64,000 nucleotides of DNA, taken from assembly GCF_009834125.1 (NCBI RefSeq), contig NZ_CP047146.1, positions 1,543,501 to 1,607,500 of the forward strand, in the 5' to 3' direction. The translations under genes were made by a program, and so were the position numbers. This DNA comes from Streptomyces sp. GS7. Its GTDB lineage: Bacteria > Actinomycetota > Actinomycetes > Streptomycetales > Streptomycetaceae. Of this stretch, positions 46,823 to 56,994 are shown piece after piece; the first letter of the stretch is position 1; every line of letters starts with the position of its first letter. The notes under the pieces were generated by a model, which did no database searches, was not told the origin of the DNA, and saw only the letters and a program-made list of their open reading frames with translations.

Positions 46823-48300
46823 GACTCGGTGTTCCCTTCGGGACGGCGAGGGGGGTCTGACTGGGCTGCGGCCCGCCCGGACTCGGTGCCTTGCTGGAGC
46901 GCCGCCCAGCGGGACGCCGTCTCCTCCGGGGAGCGCAGGTTGATCGTGCTGTCGTCGTGCGGGTCGGCCTGCTCCTCGGACAGCGGCTTACGGCGCCGCC
47001 GGCGCGGCAACCCGCCGTCGGCCTGCGGGACTTCGGCGGACGGTGCGGACGGCGCGGTGGCAGGACGGGCAGCGGCCCCGATGTCCCCGGTGCCCCCGGT
47101 GACCCCCGCGGCGCTGGCCGGAGCCGCGGCCCCGGTCGGCAGCACGGACGCCGCCGACGACGACCGGTCGCGCACCCCGGCACCGGTCCCGGCGGCGGAA
47201 GCGCGCGGCATCGGCGCCATCACCGACATCGGCTGCGCCGCCTCGTCCAGCACGGTCAGCAGCGGATCACCCTGGATGTAGACCACGGCCCGCACCCCGC
47301 CGTACGGCGACGGCTCCACATGCACCCCGAACCCGTACTGCCGCACCAGCTGACCGGCGGCCGCGAAACCCGACCGCGGCGGATCGCCCAGCTGCGTCAG
47401 CAGCAGGCTGTCGTCCCCCGCCAGCAGCTCCATCGCGTGCTTGATCTCGTCATCGTGCATCCCGACGCCGTAGTCGTCGATGATCACCGAAGCGCCGCGG
47501 TTGCCCTGCTGGAGGGTGACGGTCACCGGAAGTTCCCGGTGCGAGTGGTGCAGCGCGTTCGCCAGCAGCTCGGTGACGGTGATCGCGATCGGCTCGACGG
47601 CCCGCGCCACCACGGCGACCGGATCCCGCAGCTGATTGCTGATCTGCACCCGCTCGTAACCCCGCAGCCGCGACGTGGCGCCCACGACCAGCTCCGCGAG
47701 ATACGAGTCCTCCCGCGTCAGCCCCGGCCACGCACCGCACACCACACCCGTCGCCTGCACCCGCCGCAGCGCCTGCTCGTTGAGGAAGTCCGCGTCCAGC
47801 AGATCCTGCGCGATCTGCGGGTCGTCGTACTTGTGCTGCATGTCCTGCAACGCCGTCTGCAGCCGGTACAGCAGTGCCTGGATCGTCGTCGTGGCCCCCC
47901 GCAGCGTCGACTGCGCCGCCGCGTCGACCCGCTGCCGCTCCTTGGTGATCGCCTCGCCGACCTGCTCCAGTACGCCGCTCAGCGCCTCATCGGTCTCCGA
48001 CCCGGCGAACCGGCCGTCCAGCAGCCCCCGTACGGGCACATGCGGATGGGCCAGCGCCATCGTCAGGTCGGGCAGCCGCGCCCCGGCCAGATGCCGGATC
48101 TCGGCCTCCGTGGCCCGCAGCCGGGCCGACAGCTCCGTGTTGCTGTGGAGTGTGGCGCTGCTGTGCTCCTCGGCGGCGGCCAGTCGCGCTCTGAGGGCCT
48201 TGCGCTGTCCGCTCGCCCGGATCGAGAGCGCCGCCAGCACCACGGCGGCGGCCGTACCTGCGCTGAGGCACCACAACAGCGCCTCGGGTATGGATGTCAT
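46819..48300 (-). CDS. cvnA: Conservon sensor histidine kinase-like ATPase (CvnA)
   Basis: A 493-residue membrane-anchored protein. One N-terminal transmembrane segment (ALLWCLSAGTAAAVVLAAL), a coiled coil with charged heptads to about residue 75, a helical domain, then a HATPase_c domain at about 240-350 (VTELLANALHHSHRELPV, IIDDYGVGMHDDEI). The last 130 residues are Pro/Ala/Ser-rich and disordered, with a basic RRRRRK patch. It has no recognisable phospho-acceptor His box, as with other CvnA proteins. The first gene of the conservon; its promoter is expected in 48301-48476. Confidence 0.9.
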   Translation of the reverse strand: MTSIPEALLWCLSAGTAAAVVLAALSIRASGQRKALRARLAAAEEHSSATLHSNTELSARLRATEAEIRHLAGARLPDLTMALAHPHVPVRGLLDGRFAGSETDEALSGVLEQVGEAITKERQRVDAAAQSTLRGATTTIQALLYRLQTALQDMQHKYDDPQIAQDLLDADFLNEQALRRVQATGVVCGAWPGLTREDSYLAELVVGATSRLRGYERVQISNQLRDPVAVVARAVEPIAITVTELLANALHHSHRELPVTVTLQQGNRGASVIIDDYGVGMHDDEIKHAMELLAGDDSLLLTQLGDPPRSGFAAAGQLVRQYGFGVHVEPSPYGGVRAVVYIQGDPLLTVLDEAAQPMSVMAPMPRASAAGTGAGVRDRSSSAASVLPTGAAAPASAAGVTGGTGDIGAAARPATAPSAPSAEVPQADGGLPRRRRRKPLSEEQADPHDDSTINLRSPEETASRWAALQQGTESGRAAAQSDPPRRPEGNTES

Positions 48301-48476
48301 CGGGATCCTCGTTTGGGGACTGACGGGGATGATGGCCGGCCGTCACGGCTGCCGTGCCGCCGATCATCACCGGATGCTACCTGCCACCTGACGCCGTGTG
48401 AGGGCCCTCGACGTGCAGCGACGGAGAAGTGTGGAAGGTCGCATTCCGACGGTGATGACCGGTCGGTAACGTGATG

Positions 48477-48506
48477 CGGCCCCGCCATCCGGGGATGGCG
48501 GGGCCG
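48477..48506 (-). terminator. Terminator downstream of DUF397/XRE unit
   Basis: Inverted repeat CGGCCCCGCCATCC / GGATGGCGGGGCCG with two bases between, 24 bp after the DUF397 stop and before the conservon promoter region. Confidence 0.75.
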
Positions 48507-48529
48507 TGGGTGGTGCGGGTGAGGTGAGG

Positions 48530-48820
48530 TCAGGCGGTCCGGAGCCGCTCGTCCTTGACGGCGCCGACGAACGCGGTCCAGCCGGTGGCCGGGAAGACCA
48601 GGGCGGGGCCGTGGGGGTCCTTGCTGTCGCGGACGGGGACGACGCCGGGGAGGTCGTCGGAGACCTCGATGCAGCTGCCGCCGTTCTGGTCGCTGTAGCT
48701 GCTCTTGCGCCAGTTGACGGCGCCAGGGAAGTCGTGAGCGACCTCGACGCAGTTGCCGCCCTTGTCATCGCTGTAGCTGCTCTTGCGCCAACGAGCGGTG
48801 CTCAGGTCGTACTCGCGCAT
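48530..48820 (-). CDS. Tandem DUF397 domain protein
   Basis: A 96-residue protein with two DUF397 repeats: RWRKSSYSDDKGGNCVEV and NWRKSSYSDQNGGSCIEV, the second continuing to the VPVRDSKDPHGPALVF ending. Most DUF397 proteins have one repeat. Its start overlaps the XRE regulator stop by 19 bases. DUF397 proteins commonly accompany DUF5753 XRE regulators and are thought to act in developmental control (BldB-like pairs and WhiJ-type systems). Confidence 0.88.
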   Translation of the reverse strand: MREYDLSTARWRKSSYSDDKGGNCVEVAHDFPGAVNWRKSSYSDQNGGSCIEVSDDLPGVVPVRDSKDPHGPALVFPATGWTAFVGAVKDERLRTA

Positions 48821-49635
48821 TGTCTGTAGTCCTCCGCCACCGATTCGATCAGAGCCAGGGACGCCTCCGGCGACAGTGCGGCGGCCCTTAGCAGATCGTA
48901 GCCCTGCTGCGCGCGCTTCACTATGGCAGGATCGTCCAGCAAATTCCCCGAATACAGGCCCTCTGTATAGGCGGTTGGCGGGGCGTCCTCGAATTCCATG
49001 AGCGTCAGCATCTTGCCCATGAGTGGATAGGCGCTCGCAGCGAACGGGACGACCTGCACCAGGATCTTCCGTGCGCGCGCCACCTGTGCGATGTAGTCCA
49101 GCTGCTCGGCCATGACGGTTGGGCCGCCCACCGGTACCCGCAGTACGGCCTCGTGGAGCACGGCCCAATACTGGGGCCGTGAGGCGTCCTTGAGGATGAC
49201 GGCTCGGTCCAGCCGAGTGCGGACCTTTTCCTCGATGTACTCGTCGGCCGCGAACGGGTTGCCCGCGAGGATGAGTGCGTGTGCGTATGCCGGTGTCTGT
49301 AGCAGCCCAGGCACGATCATGGGCTCGCAGTCGCAGATCCTCGTCGCCAACCGCTCCAGCTCCGCCACCGCCGCGAAGTAGTCCGGATACCGCTTGTCGT
49401 CGATCAGCTTCCGCCAGGCCCGCTCGAAAAAGCCGTCGGTTTGCAGTACCTCGTCGATCCGGATCGCCACATCCAGCTGCGGCCTGCGGATCGCCTGCTC
49501 GAACTGGCCGATGTAGCCGCCGGAGACGAACACCCGCCGCCCCAGTTCGTTCTGGGTCAGTCCGGCGAGTTCCCTGCGGTGCTTGAGCTCCGCGCCCCAG
49601 TGTTCCCATGCCGCCATGCGTGAGCCATTGGCCAT
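48802..49635 (-). CDS. XRE-family regulator with DUF5753
   Basis: A 277-residue helix-turn-helix protein. The HTH is LAGLTQNELGRRVFVSGGYIGQFEQAIRRP in pieces; the C-terminal 190 residues are DUF5753 with the typical CDCEPMIVPGLLQTPAYA and QLDYIAQVARARKILVQVVP. WhiJ-type paralogues control differentiation in Streptomyces. ATG 49635 is preceded by GGGAG. Coupled to the DUF397 protein gene and divergent from a small gene at 49753. Confidence 0.9.
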   Translation of the reverse strand: MANGSRMAAWEHWGAELKHRRELAGLTQNELGRRVFVSGGYIGQFEQAIRRPQLDVAIRIDEVLQTDGFFERAWRKLIDDKRYPDYFAAVAELERLATRICDCEPMIVPGLLQTPAYAHALILAGNPFAADEYIEEKVRTRLDRAVILKDASRPQYWAVLHEAVLRVPVGGPTVMAEQLDYIAQVARARKILVQVVPFAASAYPLMGKMLTLMEFEDAPPTAYTEGLYSGNLLDDPAIVKRAQQGYDLLRAAALSPEASLALIESVAEDYRQCASTT

Positions 49636-49752
49636 GGCTAACTCCCTCTGCCTGCGCGGCAGTTGTAGTGCCGATCCCATTGCCCAGCGTAGTTCCGCAG
49701 CGTCACGCTCTGCTTGCGAACAGTGAAAGCCCCACGGAAAGGGCGGACGATC

Positions 49753-49968
49753 ATGCAGCAGCACCTCAAGGAAGTGGATGCCGTGACGACGGAACTGCGC
49801 GAGGCCCTCGCCCGGGCCGGAGTCGTCCTCCCGTCGCTCCGCCCCGACCCCGTCTCGATCGCGCACCGCTACATGCCGCCGCTCGTCGAACTGGGGCGGT
49901 GCTCGATGGAGGTCGCCCGGCAGCTGACCGACGCGCTGGCGGAGCGGTCCAGGGGAGAGCGGCCCTGA
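49753..49968 (+). CDS. Small helical protein divergent from the XRE regulator
   Basis: A 71-residue protein, MQQHLKEVDAVTTELREAL at the start, no named domain recognised. Small proteins in this position beside XRE/DUF397 pairs are frequent in Streptomyces. ATG 49753 is chosen for the GGAAAGGGCGG upstream; an earlier in-frame ATG (49714) exists. Function unknown. Confidence 0.6.
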   Translation: MQQHLKEVDAVTTELREALARAGVVLPSLRPDPVSIAHRYMPPLVELGRCSMEVARQLTDALAERSRGERP

Positions 49969-50020
49969 CCTGAGAGGTACCCGGGACGGCCGCCCTGCCG
50001 TCGTGCGGGAGAATGGCCGC

Positions 50021-50767
50021 ATGAGTCTGTTCCGCGACGACGGCATCGTGCTGCGCACCCAGAAGCTGGGCGAGGCGGACCGGATCATCACCCTGCTCAC
50101 GCGGGGGAACGGCCGGGTGCGGGCCGTCGCGCGCGGCGTACGGCGCACGAAGTCGAAGTTCGGGGCCCGGCTGGAGCCCTTCTCGCACGTCGACGTGCAG
50201 TTCTACGCGAGGGGCGGCGAACTGGTCGGGCGCGGGCTGCCGCTGTGCACGCAGAGTGAGACGATCGCCGCGTACGGCGGCGGCATCGTCACGGACTACG
50301 CGCGCTACACGGCCGGGACGGCGATGCTGGAGACCGCCGAGCGGTTCACCGACCACGAGGGCGAGCCGGCCGTGCAGCAGTACCTGCTGCTGGTCGGCGC
50401 GCTGCGCACGCTCGCCAACGGGGAGCACGCGCCGCACCTGGTGCTGGACGCGTTCCTGCTGCGCTCGCTGGCGGTCAACGGCTACGCGCCGAGCTTCGGC
50501 GCCTGTGCGCGGTGCGGTCTGCCCGGCCCCAACCGGTTCTTCTCGGTGGCCGCGGGCGGCGTCGTCTGCGGGGACTGCCGGGTGCCCGGAAGCGTCGTAC
50601 CCTCCTCAGAGGCCATCGGGCTTCTCGGCGCGCTGCTGACCGGCGACTGGGAGGCCGCGGACGCCTGTGAGGCGCGGCATGTCCGGGAGGGCAGCGGCCT
50701 CGTCGCGGCGTATCTGCACTGGCATCTGGAGCGGGGCCTGCGCTCCCTCCGTTACGTGGAGAAGTAG
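50021..50767 (+). CDS. recO: DNA repair protein RecO
   Basis: A 248-residue recombination mediator. N-terminal OB fold (MSLFRDDGIVLRTQKLGEADRIITLLTRGNGRVRAVARGVRRTKSKFG in segments) and a C-terminal zinc finger with CARCGLPG and CGDC ligands. It loads RecA together with RecR. It precedes uppS by 55 bp, as in other Streptomyces, and likely shares a transcript. Confidence 0.94.
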   Translation: MSLFRDDGIVLRTQKLGEADRIITLLTRGNGRVRAVARGVRRTKSKFGARLEPFSHVDVQFYARGGELVGRGLPLCTQSETIAAYGGGIVTDYARYTAGTAMLETAERFTDHEGEPAVQQYLLLVGALRTLANGEHAPHLVLDAFLLRSLAVNGYAPSFGACARCGLPGPNRFFSVAAGGVVCGDCRVPGSVVPSSEAIGLLGALLTGDWEAADACEARHVREGSGLVAAYLHWHLERGLRSLRYVEK

Positions 50768-50822
50768 CGCGGGCCGTCAATCGAGTCAATGAGTCAACGA
50801 TCTGCAGAGGAGACTGGGGCGC

Positions 50823-51641
50823 ATGGCAGTACGCGGGATTCTGGGCCGCAATCGGCGCGAGTACGAGACGCCCGAGCCGCATCCGTCCGGCGCGCGCCCG
50901 CCGAAGATCCCCGGCGAGCTCGTCCCGAACCATGTCGCGATCGTGATGGACGGCAACGGCCGGTGGGCCAAGGAGCGCGGGCTGCCGCGCACCGAGGGCC
51001 ACAAGGTCGGCGAGGGCGTCGTCCTGGACGTGCTCAAGGGCTGCATCGAGATGGGCGTGAAGAACCTCTCGCTCTACGCCTTCTCGACGGAGAACTGGAA
51101 GCGGTCACCGGACGAGGTCCGTTTCCTGATGAACTTCAACCGGGACGTGATCCGGCGGCGCCGTGACGAGATGGACGCGCTGGGTATCCGCATCCGGTGG
51201 GTCGGGCGGATGCCGAAGCTCTGGAAGTCCGTGGTGCAGGAACTCCAGATCGCCCAGGAGCAGACCAAGAAGAATGACGCGATGACGCTGTATTTCTGCG
51301 TGAATTACGGCGGTCGGGCGGAGATCGCGGACGCCGCGGCGGCCATCGCGGCGGATGTCCGGGCCGGGAAGCTGGACCCGTCCAAGGTCAACGAGAAGAC
51401 CGTGGCGAAGTACATGTACTACCCGGACATGCCGGATGTGGACCTCTTCGTCCGGCCGTCCGGCGAGCAGCGGACGTCGAACTACCTGATCTGGCAGAGC
51501 GCCTACGCCGAGATGGTCTTCCAGGACATTCTCTGGCCGGACTTCGACCGCCGGAACCTCTGGGACGCCTGCCTGGAGTACGCGAAGCGGGACCGCCGCT
51601 TCGGAGCGGCGCCGATCGCCGAGGGCGAGTCGGCCACGTAA
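50823..51641 (+). CDS. uppS: Undecaprenyl diphosphate synthase (housekeeping)
   Basis: A 272-residue cis-prenyltransferase with [33 protein letters not shown], and [21 protein letters not shown]. It makes the undecaprenyl carrier of cell-wall synthesis. It differs from the transposon-borne synthase at 23533 by the standard GNGRWA and a different C-terminal block. A bidirectional hairpin separates it from convergent zur. Confidence 0.95.
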   Translation: MAVRGILGRNRREYETPEPHPSGARPPKIPGELVPNHVAIVMDGNGRWAKERGLPRTEGHKVGEGVVLDVLKGCIEMGVKNLSLYAFSTENWKRSPDEVRFLMNFNRDVIRRRRDEMDALGIRIRWVGRMPKLWKSVVQELQIAQEQTKKNDAMTLYFCVNYGGRAEIADAAAAIAADVRAGKLDPSKVNEKTVAKYMYYPDMPDVDLFVRPSGEQRTSNYLIWQSAYAEMVFQDILWPDFDRRNLWDACLEYAKRDRRFGAAPIAEGESAT

Positions 51642-51689
51642 AAGGGCACGTCCCGGCCCGGCCCGCGCCGCCCGGCCGGAACAGCACGG

Positions 51690-51724
51690 AACGGCCGCCC
51701 CGCCCGCAGGCGGAGGCGGCCGTT
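51690..51724. terminator. Bidirectional terminator between uppS and zur
   Basis: Stem AACGGCCGCC / GGCGGCCGTT with an inner CGCC/GGCG extension. Located between two convergent stop codons. Confidence 0.75.
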
Positions 51725-51740
51725 CCCGTATGTCCGCAGC

Positions 51741-51770
51741 TACTGCTACTGCTACTGCTACCGCTACTGG
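51741..51770. repeat. TACTGC hexamer tandem repeat at the zur stop codon
   Basis: Five units (TACTGC three times, then TACCGC and TACTGG); the zur stop codon (CTA at 51764-51766 on this strand) lies inside the array. Confidence 0.7.
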
Positions 51771-52189
51771 GCCGCCGCGCGGTCCGCGCACTCGCCGCAC
51801 GTACCGAAGATCTCGATGGTGTGGGCGACATCGCGGAAGCCGTGCTCGGCGGCGATCTGGTCGGCCCACTTCTCGACCGCGGGGCCCTCGACCTCGACGG
51901 CCTTGCCGCAGGCCCGGCAGACCAGGTGGTGGTGATGGTCGTCGGTGCTGCACCGGCGGTAGACGGCCTCGCCCTCGCTGGTTCGCAGCACATCGACCTC
52001 ACCGGCGTCGGCGAGGGACTGCAGCGTCCGGTAGACGGTGGTCAGCCCGACCGAGTCGCCCCGGTGCTTGAGCATGTCGTGCAGCTCCTGCGCGCTGCGG
52101 AACTCGTCGACCTCGTCGAGTGCGGCCGAAACCGCGGTCCGCTGCCGCGTCGACCGGCCGCGTACCGGAGATCCCGCGCTCGTCGCCAC
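51764..52189 (-). CDS. zur: Zinc uptake regulator Zur (Fur family)
   Basis: A 141-residue Fur-family repressor. Winged helix with VGLTTVYRTLQSLADAGEV, the regulatory zinc site DDHHHHLVC and structural CRACG/CGEC pairs. It is Zur rather than Fur by its neighbours, the znuACB transporter genes with a Zur box. It is the last gene of the znu cluster, 173 bp after znuB. Confidence 0.92.
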   Translation of the reverse strand: MATSAGSPVRGRSTRQRTAVSAALDEVDEFRSAQELHDMLKHRGDSVGLTTVYRTLQSLADAGEVDVLRTSEGEAVYRRCSTDDHHHHLVCRACGKAVEVEGPAVEKWADQIAAEHGFRDVAHTIEIFGTCGECADRAAAQ

Positions 52190-52362
52190 CGTTGCCTCCC
52201 TAGGACGTCAGGACTTGCCCTGCGCGTGCGTTGGGCCATTGTGCCAGGTGATGACCGGAACCCTGGTGGGACACTTACCTCCATATCTGTCCCGCACCGG
52301 CCGGCCCTACCCCTGGCGGGCGCGTCGTCCGCCCGGGTCGAGCCACCCGCCGCGGACCCGCC

Positions 52363-53256
52363 TCACACCCGCACGTCGTCCGCCGGAACCCGCCCGGCGG
52401 GTACCTCCAGAGTGCACCCCTCGGCGGCCCGTGCGGCCGCTCTGGCGCGTTTTCTCGCGAGCGGGGCGGCCAGCGCCGTGAACGCCACGAAGAGCCCGAT
52501 GGCGAACAGCACGATGGTCGCGCCGGACGGCACGTCGACGTAGTACGAGGTCGTCGTCCCGGCGACGGTGACCACCACGCCGATCGCCACCGCCGCGGCG
52601 AAGGTCACCGCGAAACTGCGGCTCAGCTGCTGCGCCGCCGCCACAGGGATCACCATCAGCGCGCTGACCAGCAGCAGACCGACCACCCGCATCGCGACCG
52701 TGACGGTGACCGCGGCGGTCACCGCGACCAGCAGGTTCAGCAGCCGCACCGGCAGCCCCGTCACCCGCGCGAACTCCTCGTCCAGGCACACCGCGAACAA
52801 CTGGCGGCGCAGCCCGACGGTGATCGCCAGCACCAGCGCGGCCAGCACGCAGATCGTCGTCATGTCCTGCGGCGAGACGGTGGTGATCGAACCGAAGAGA
52901 TACGTCCCGAGATTGGCGTTGGAGCCCGCGTCGGAGAGGTTCATCAGCAGCACACCGCCCGCCATGCCGCCGTAGAACAGCATGGCCAGCGCGAGATCGC
53001 CGCGGGTCCTGCCGTACCAGCGGATCAACTCCATGATCACCGAGCCGAGGACGGCGACCGCGGTGGCCATCCAGACCGGGCTGGAGTTCAGCAGGAAGCC
53101 GAGGCCGACACCGGTGAGGGCGACATGGCCGATACCGTCGCCCATCAGGGCCTGGCGGCGCTGGACGAGGTAGATACCGATGGCGGGCGCGGTGACACCG
53201 ACGATCAGGGCGGCGATCAGCGCCCGCTGCATAAAGGCGTAGTCGAGGATTTCCAT
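52363..53256 (-). CDS. znuB: Zinc ABC transporter permease ZnuB
   Basis: A 297-residue integral membrane protein of the ABC-3 family with about 8 hydrophobic segments (LIAALIVGVTAPAIGIYLV, WMATAVAVLGSVIMELI, and others) and the cytoplasmic loop GDGIGHVALTGVGLGFLL that contacts the ATPase. Its ATG overlaps the znuC stop by one base (TGATG), so translation is coupled. Confidence 0.93.
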   Translation of the reverse strand: MEILDYAFMQRALIAALIVGVTAPAIGIYLVQRRQALMGDGIGHVALTGVGLGFLLNSSPVWMATAVAVLGSVIMELIRWYGRTRGDLALAMLFYGGMAGGVLLMNLSDAGSNANLGTYLFGSITTVSPQDMTTICVLAALVLAITVGLRRQLFAVCLDEEFARVTGLPVRLLNLLVAVTAAVTVTVAMRVVGLLLVSALMVIPVAAAQQLSRSFAVTFAAAVAIGVVVTVAGTTTSYYVDVPSGATIVLFAIGLFVAFTALAAPLARKRARAAARAAEGCTLEVPAGRVPADDVRV

Positions 53257-54068
53257 CAGCTCAGCAGCCCCGTTCGGAGCGGTTCCGCGGACGCGTCGGC
53301 GTGCGGGTGGACGTGGTCGTGGCCGGGCAGCGCGTGTTGGCCGACGGCCTGGGGCGGCGGGCCGTCGTGGACCACGCAGCCGTCGCGCAGCACCACCGCG
53401 CGGTCGATCAGCGGCTCCAGCGGCCCCAGTTCGTGCAGGACGAGCAGCACCGTGGTGCCCCGGGCGACCTGCTCGCGCAGCGCGGCGGCCAGCACCTCCT
53501 GGCTGGCCAGGTCGACCCCGGCCATCGGCTCGTCCATGATCAGCAGATCCGGTTCTCCGGCCAGCGCACGGGCGATCAGCACCCGTTGGTGCTGTCCTCC
53601 CGACAGCGCGTTGACGGAGTCCCTGGCCCGGTCCGCCATCCCGACCAGCTCCAGGGCGCGATGCACCGCGGCCCGGTCGGCCCGGCGCAGGATGCCCAGC
53701 TTCGTACGGGCCAGCCGGCCGGCCGTGACCACCTCGCGGACGGTGGCCGGAACCCCGCCCGCCGCGGTCGTGCGCTGCGGCACGTACCCGATCCGGGCCC
53801 AGTCCCCGAAGCGCCGGAACGGCGTCCCGAACAGCGACAGTTCACCGCCGGTCAGCGGAACCTGGCCGATCACCGACCGTACGGCCGTCGACTTGCCGGA
53901 GCCGTTGGCGCCGAGCAGCGCCACGACCTCGCCCGGGCGCACGGTGAGATCGACCCCGCGCAGCACGGGCCGGGCGCCGAGCGAAGCGGTGGCGCCGCGC
54001 AGGGCTATGACGGGCTCGCCCTCCATGACGGGCGCGTCCCCTATGGCGGGCTGGTCCCTGTCCTTCAT
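53256..54068 (-). CDS. znuC: Zinc ABC transporter ATP-binding protein ZnuC
   Basis: A 270-residue ABC ATPase with Walker A GANGSGKSTAVRS, signature NALSGGQHQRVLIARAL, Walker B LLIMDEPMAGVD and switch His in VLHELG. A His-rich C-terminal tail (HALPGHDHVHPHADA) may bind zinc. Start ATG 54068 has GGAGG upstream. Confidence 0.93.
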   Translation of the reverse strand: MKDRDQPAIGDAPVMEGEPVIALRGATASLGARPVLRGVDLTVRPGEVVALLGANGSGKSTAVRSVIGQVPLTGGELSLFGTPFRRFGDWARIGYVPQRTTAAGGVPATVREVVTAGRLARTKLGILRRADRAAVHRALELVGMADRARDSVNALSGGQHQRVLIARALAGEPDLLIMDEPMAGVDLASQEVLAAALREQVARGTTVLLVLHELGPLEPLIDRAVVLRDGCVVHDGPPPQAVGQHALPGHDHVHPHADASAEPLRTGLLS

Positions 54069-54135
54069 GTGCCGACCTCCGTCGTGCGGTACGTCCGAAA
54101 CGCGCCCGGCGGCATGCCGGGCCGCCGCTGCGCGG

Positions 54136-55098
54136 TCACTTGCCGCCGAGCGCCTGCTCCAGCGCGGCGAGGTTGGCGCGCTGGATGCCGAAGTAGTCCT
54201 TGCCGCGGGACTTGGGGGTGATCCCCTCCAGCGGGTCGAGGACATCGGTCTTCAGGTGCAGGTCCCCGGCCAGGGCCTCGGCGGTGGCCGGGTTGGCGAT
54301 GGTCTCGAAGAAGACCGTCGAGACATGGTGCTGCGCGGCGAGGGTGTGCAGGTCCTTGATGCGGTTGGCGCTGGGCTCGGACTCCGGGTCCAGGCCGCTG
54401 ATCGCCTCCTCGGTCAGGCCGTACCGCTCGGCGAGGTAGCCGAACGCCGCGTGGGTGGTGATGAACGTGTCCGAGGCCCGGTTCTTCAGCCCGTCCCGGA
54501 ACTCCTTGTCCAGCCCGTCCAGCTTCTTGACCAGGGCGTCGGTGTTCTTCTGGTAGTCGGCCCTGTTCTTCGGGTCGGCCTGGGCGAGCGTCCGGCCCAC
54601 GCCCTTGGCGACCTCGGCGTACTTCACCGGGTCCAGCCAGACGTGCGGGTCCCGGCCCGGCTCGGACTCGGAGTGCGAGTGGTTGTCGCCGGTGGAGTGG
54701 TGGTGGCCGTCGACCTCGGTGCCGTGCGTTTCGAGCGAGGTGAGGGAGGCCGCGTCGGCGACGTTCTTGACGCCGGACTGCTTGATCGCGTCGTCCACGG
54801 CGGGCTGCAGGCCCTTGAGGTAGACGATCGCGCCGGACTCACCGAGCTGCGCGGTCTGCTTCGGGGTGAGCTCCAGGTCGTGCGGCTCGACGCCCGGCTT
54901 GGTGAGGTTGGACACCTCGACGTGGGAGCCGCCGATCTGCTCGGCGAGGAACTGCATCGGATAGAACGACGCCGTCACCTTCAGCTTGCCGTCGCCGGAG
55001 CGGCCGGTGCCGGCGGCGGAGCAGGCGGTGAGGCTCAGCAGGCCGAGAACCGCGGCTCCGGCTATGGCTGCGGTGGATATGTTCGGGCGTACGTTCAT
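54136..55098 (-). CDS. znuA: Zinc ABC transporter substrate-binding lipoprotein ZnuA
   Basis: A 320-residue lipoprotein from ATG 55098 (ATG 55107 is an in-frame alternative). The signal peptide ends in the lipobox LTAC at about residue 26. Metal ligand regions are GVEPHDLELTPKQ, the His-rich flexible loop DGHHHSTGDNHSHSE, THAAFGYL and FFETIANP. It captures zinc outside the membrane for ZnuBC. It is the first gene of the unit, directly downstream of a Zur box. Confidence 0.93.
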   Translation of the reverse strand: MNVRPNISTAAIAGAAVLGLLSLTACSAAGTGRSGDGKLKVTASFYPMQFLAEQIGGSHVEVSNLTKPGVEPHDLELTPKQTAQLGESGAIVYLKGLQPAVDDAIKQSGVKNVADAASLTSLETHGTEVDGHHHSTGDNHSHSESEPGRDPHVWLDPVKYAEVAKGVGRTLAQADPKNRADYQKNTDALVKKLDGLDKEFRDGLKNRASDTFITTHAAFGYLAERYGLTEEAISGLDPESEPSANRIKDLHTLAAQHHVSTVFFETIANPATAEALAGDLHLKTDVLDPLEGITPKSRGKDYFGIQRANLAALEQALGGK

Positions 55099-55119
55099 GA
55101 CACTCATTTTCAACAAACA

Positions 55120-55134
55120 TGGAAATGATTGTCA
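55120..55134. promoter_or_regulatory. Zur box upstream of znuA
   Basis: TGGAAATGATTGTCA, a 7-1-7 imperfect palindrome matching the Streptomyces Zur box pattern, located 12-36 bp before the possible znuA starts and facing glyS on the other side. Confidence 0.8.
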
Positions 55135-55310
55135 ACAAAGTGCGAAGCAGGTCACAGTGCCCCGAGGAAGCGGCCGGAACCGATTTGATCCGGAGGGTAC
55201 GGCCGCCGGTACCCTGAACTATTCGCCCACCCGTCTCCCGAGCAACCCCCCTCGTCGAGGCGCTACGCGCCGTCCTGTCCATTGTTCGTCGTCGTAATGA
55301 AGAGAGCACC

Positions 55311-56693
<1,383 letters not shown>

Positions 56694-56719
56694 CCCGCCG
56701 CCCCCCCCGGCAACGGCAG

Positions 56720-56761
56720 AGCGCCGGCCGCCCCCGCAACTTCCCGGGGACGGCCGGCGCT
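56720..56761 (+). terminator. Terminator after glyS
   Basis: Stem AGCGCCGGCCG / CGGCCGGCGCT with a loop that itself contains a CCCC/GGGG pair. Confidence 0.8.
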
Positions 56762-56857
56762 TCGCTGCGCGCGGCTCTACGGACGGGGCCCCTGACCCGC
56801 CTGGGGTCTGTCCTTTGGGGTGGGGCCTGGCGCCGGTTCGGTGGGTTGGGCTCGGGT

Positions 56858-56885
56858 GGGGCCTGGGGCCTGGGGCCTGGGGCCT
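56858..56885. repeat. GGGGCCT tandem repeat, four copies
   Basis: Four exact 7-bp units in the gap between glyS and the TetR gene; no coding role. Confidence 0.8.
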
Positions 56886-56994
56886 GGCGCCGGTCGGGTG
56901 GATCGGGGACGAGCGGGGCCTGGGGGCCGTCCCGTAGGTCGGTCGGGGGCGGGCGGGACCTCGGGCCTGTCCGGTGGGTCAGAGCCGGGAGGCC

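Noticed and set aside
55135..55310. T-box riboswitch in front of glyS
   Set aside because: No specifier loop, T-box sequence or terminator/antiterminator pair is visible in the 170 bp.
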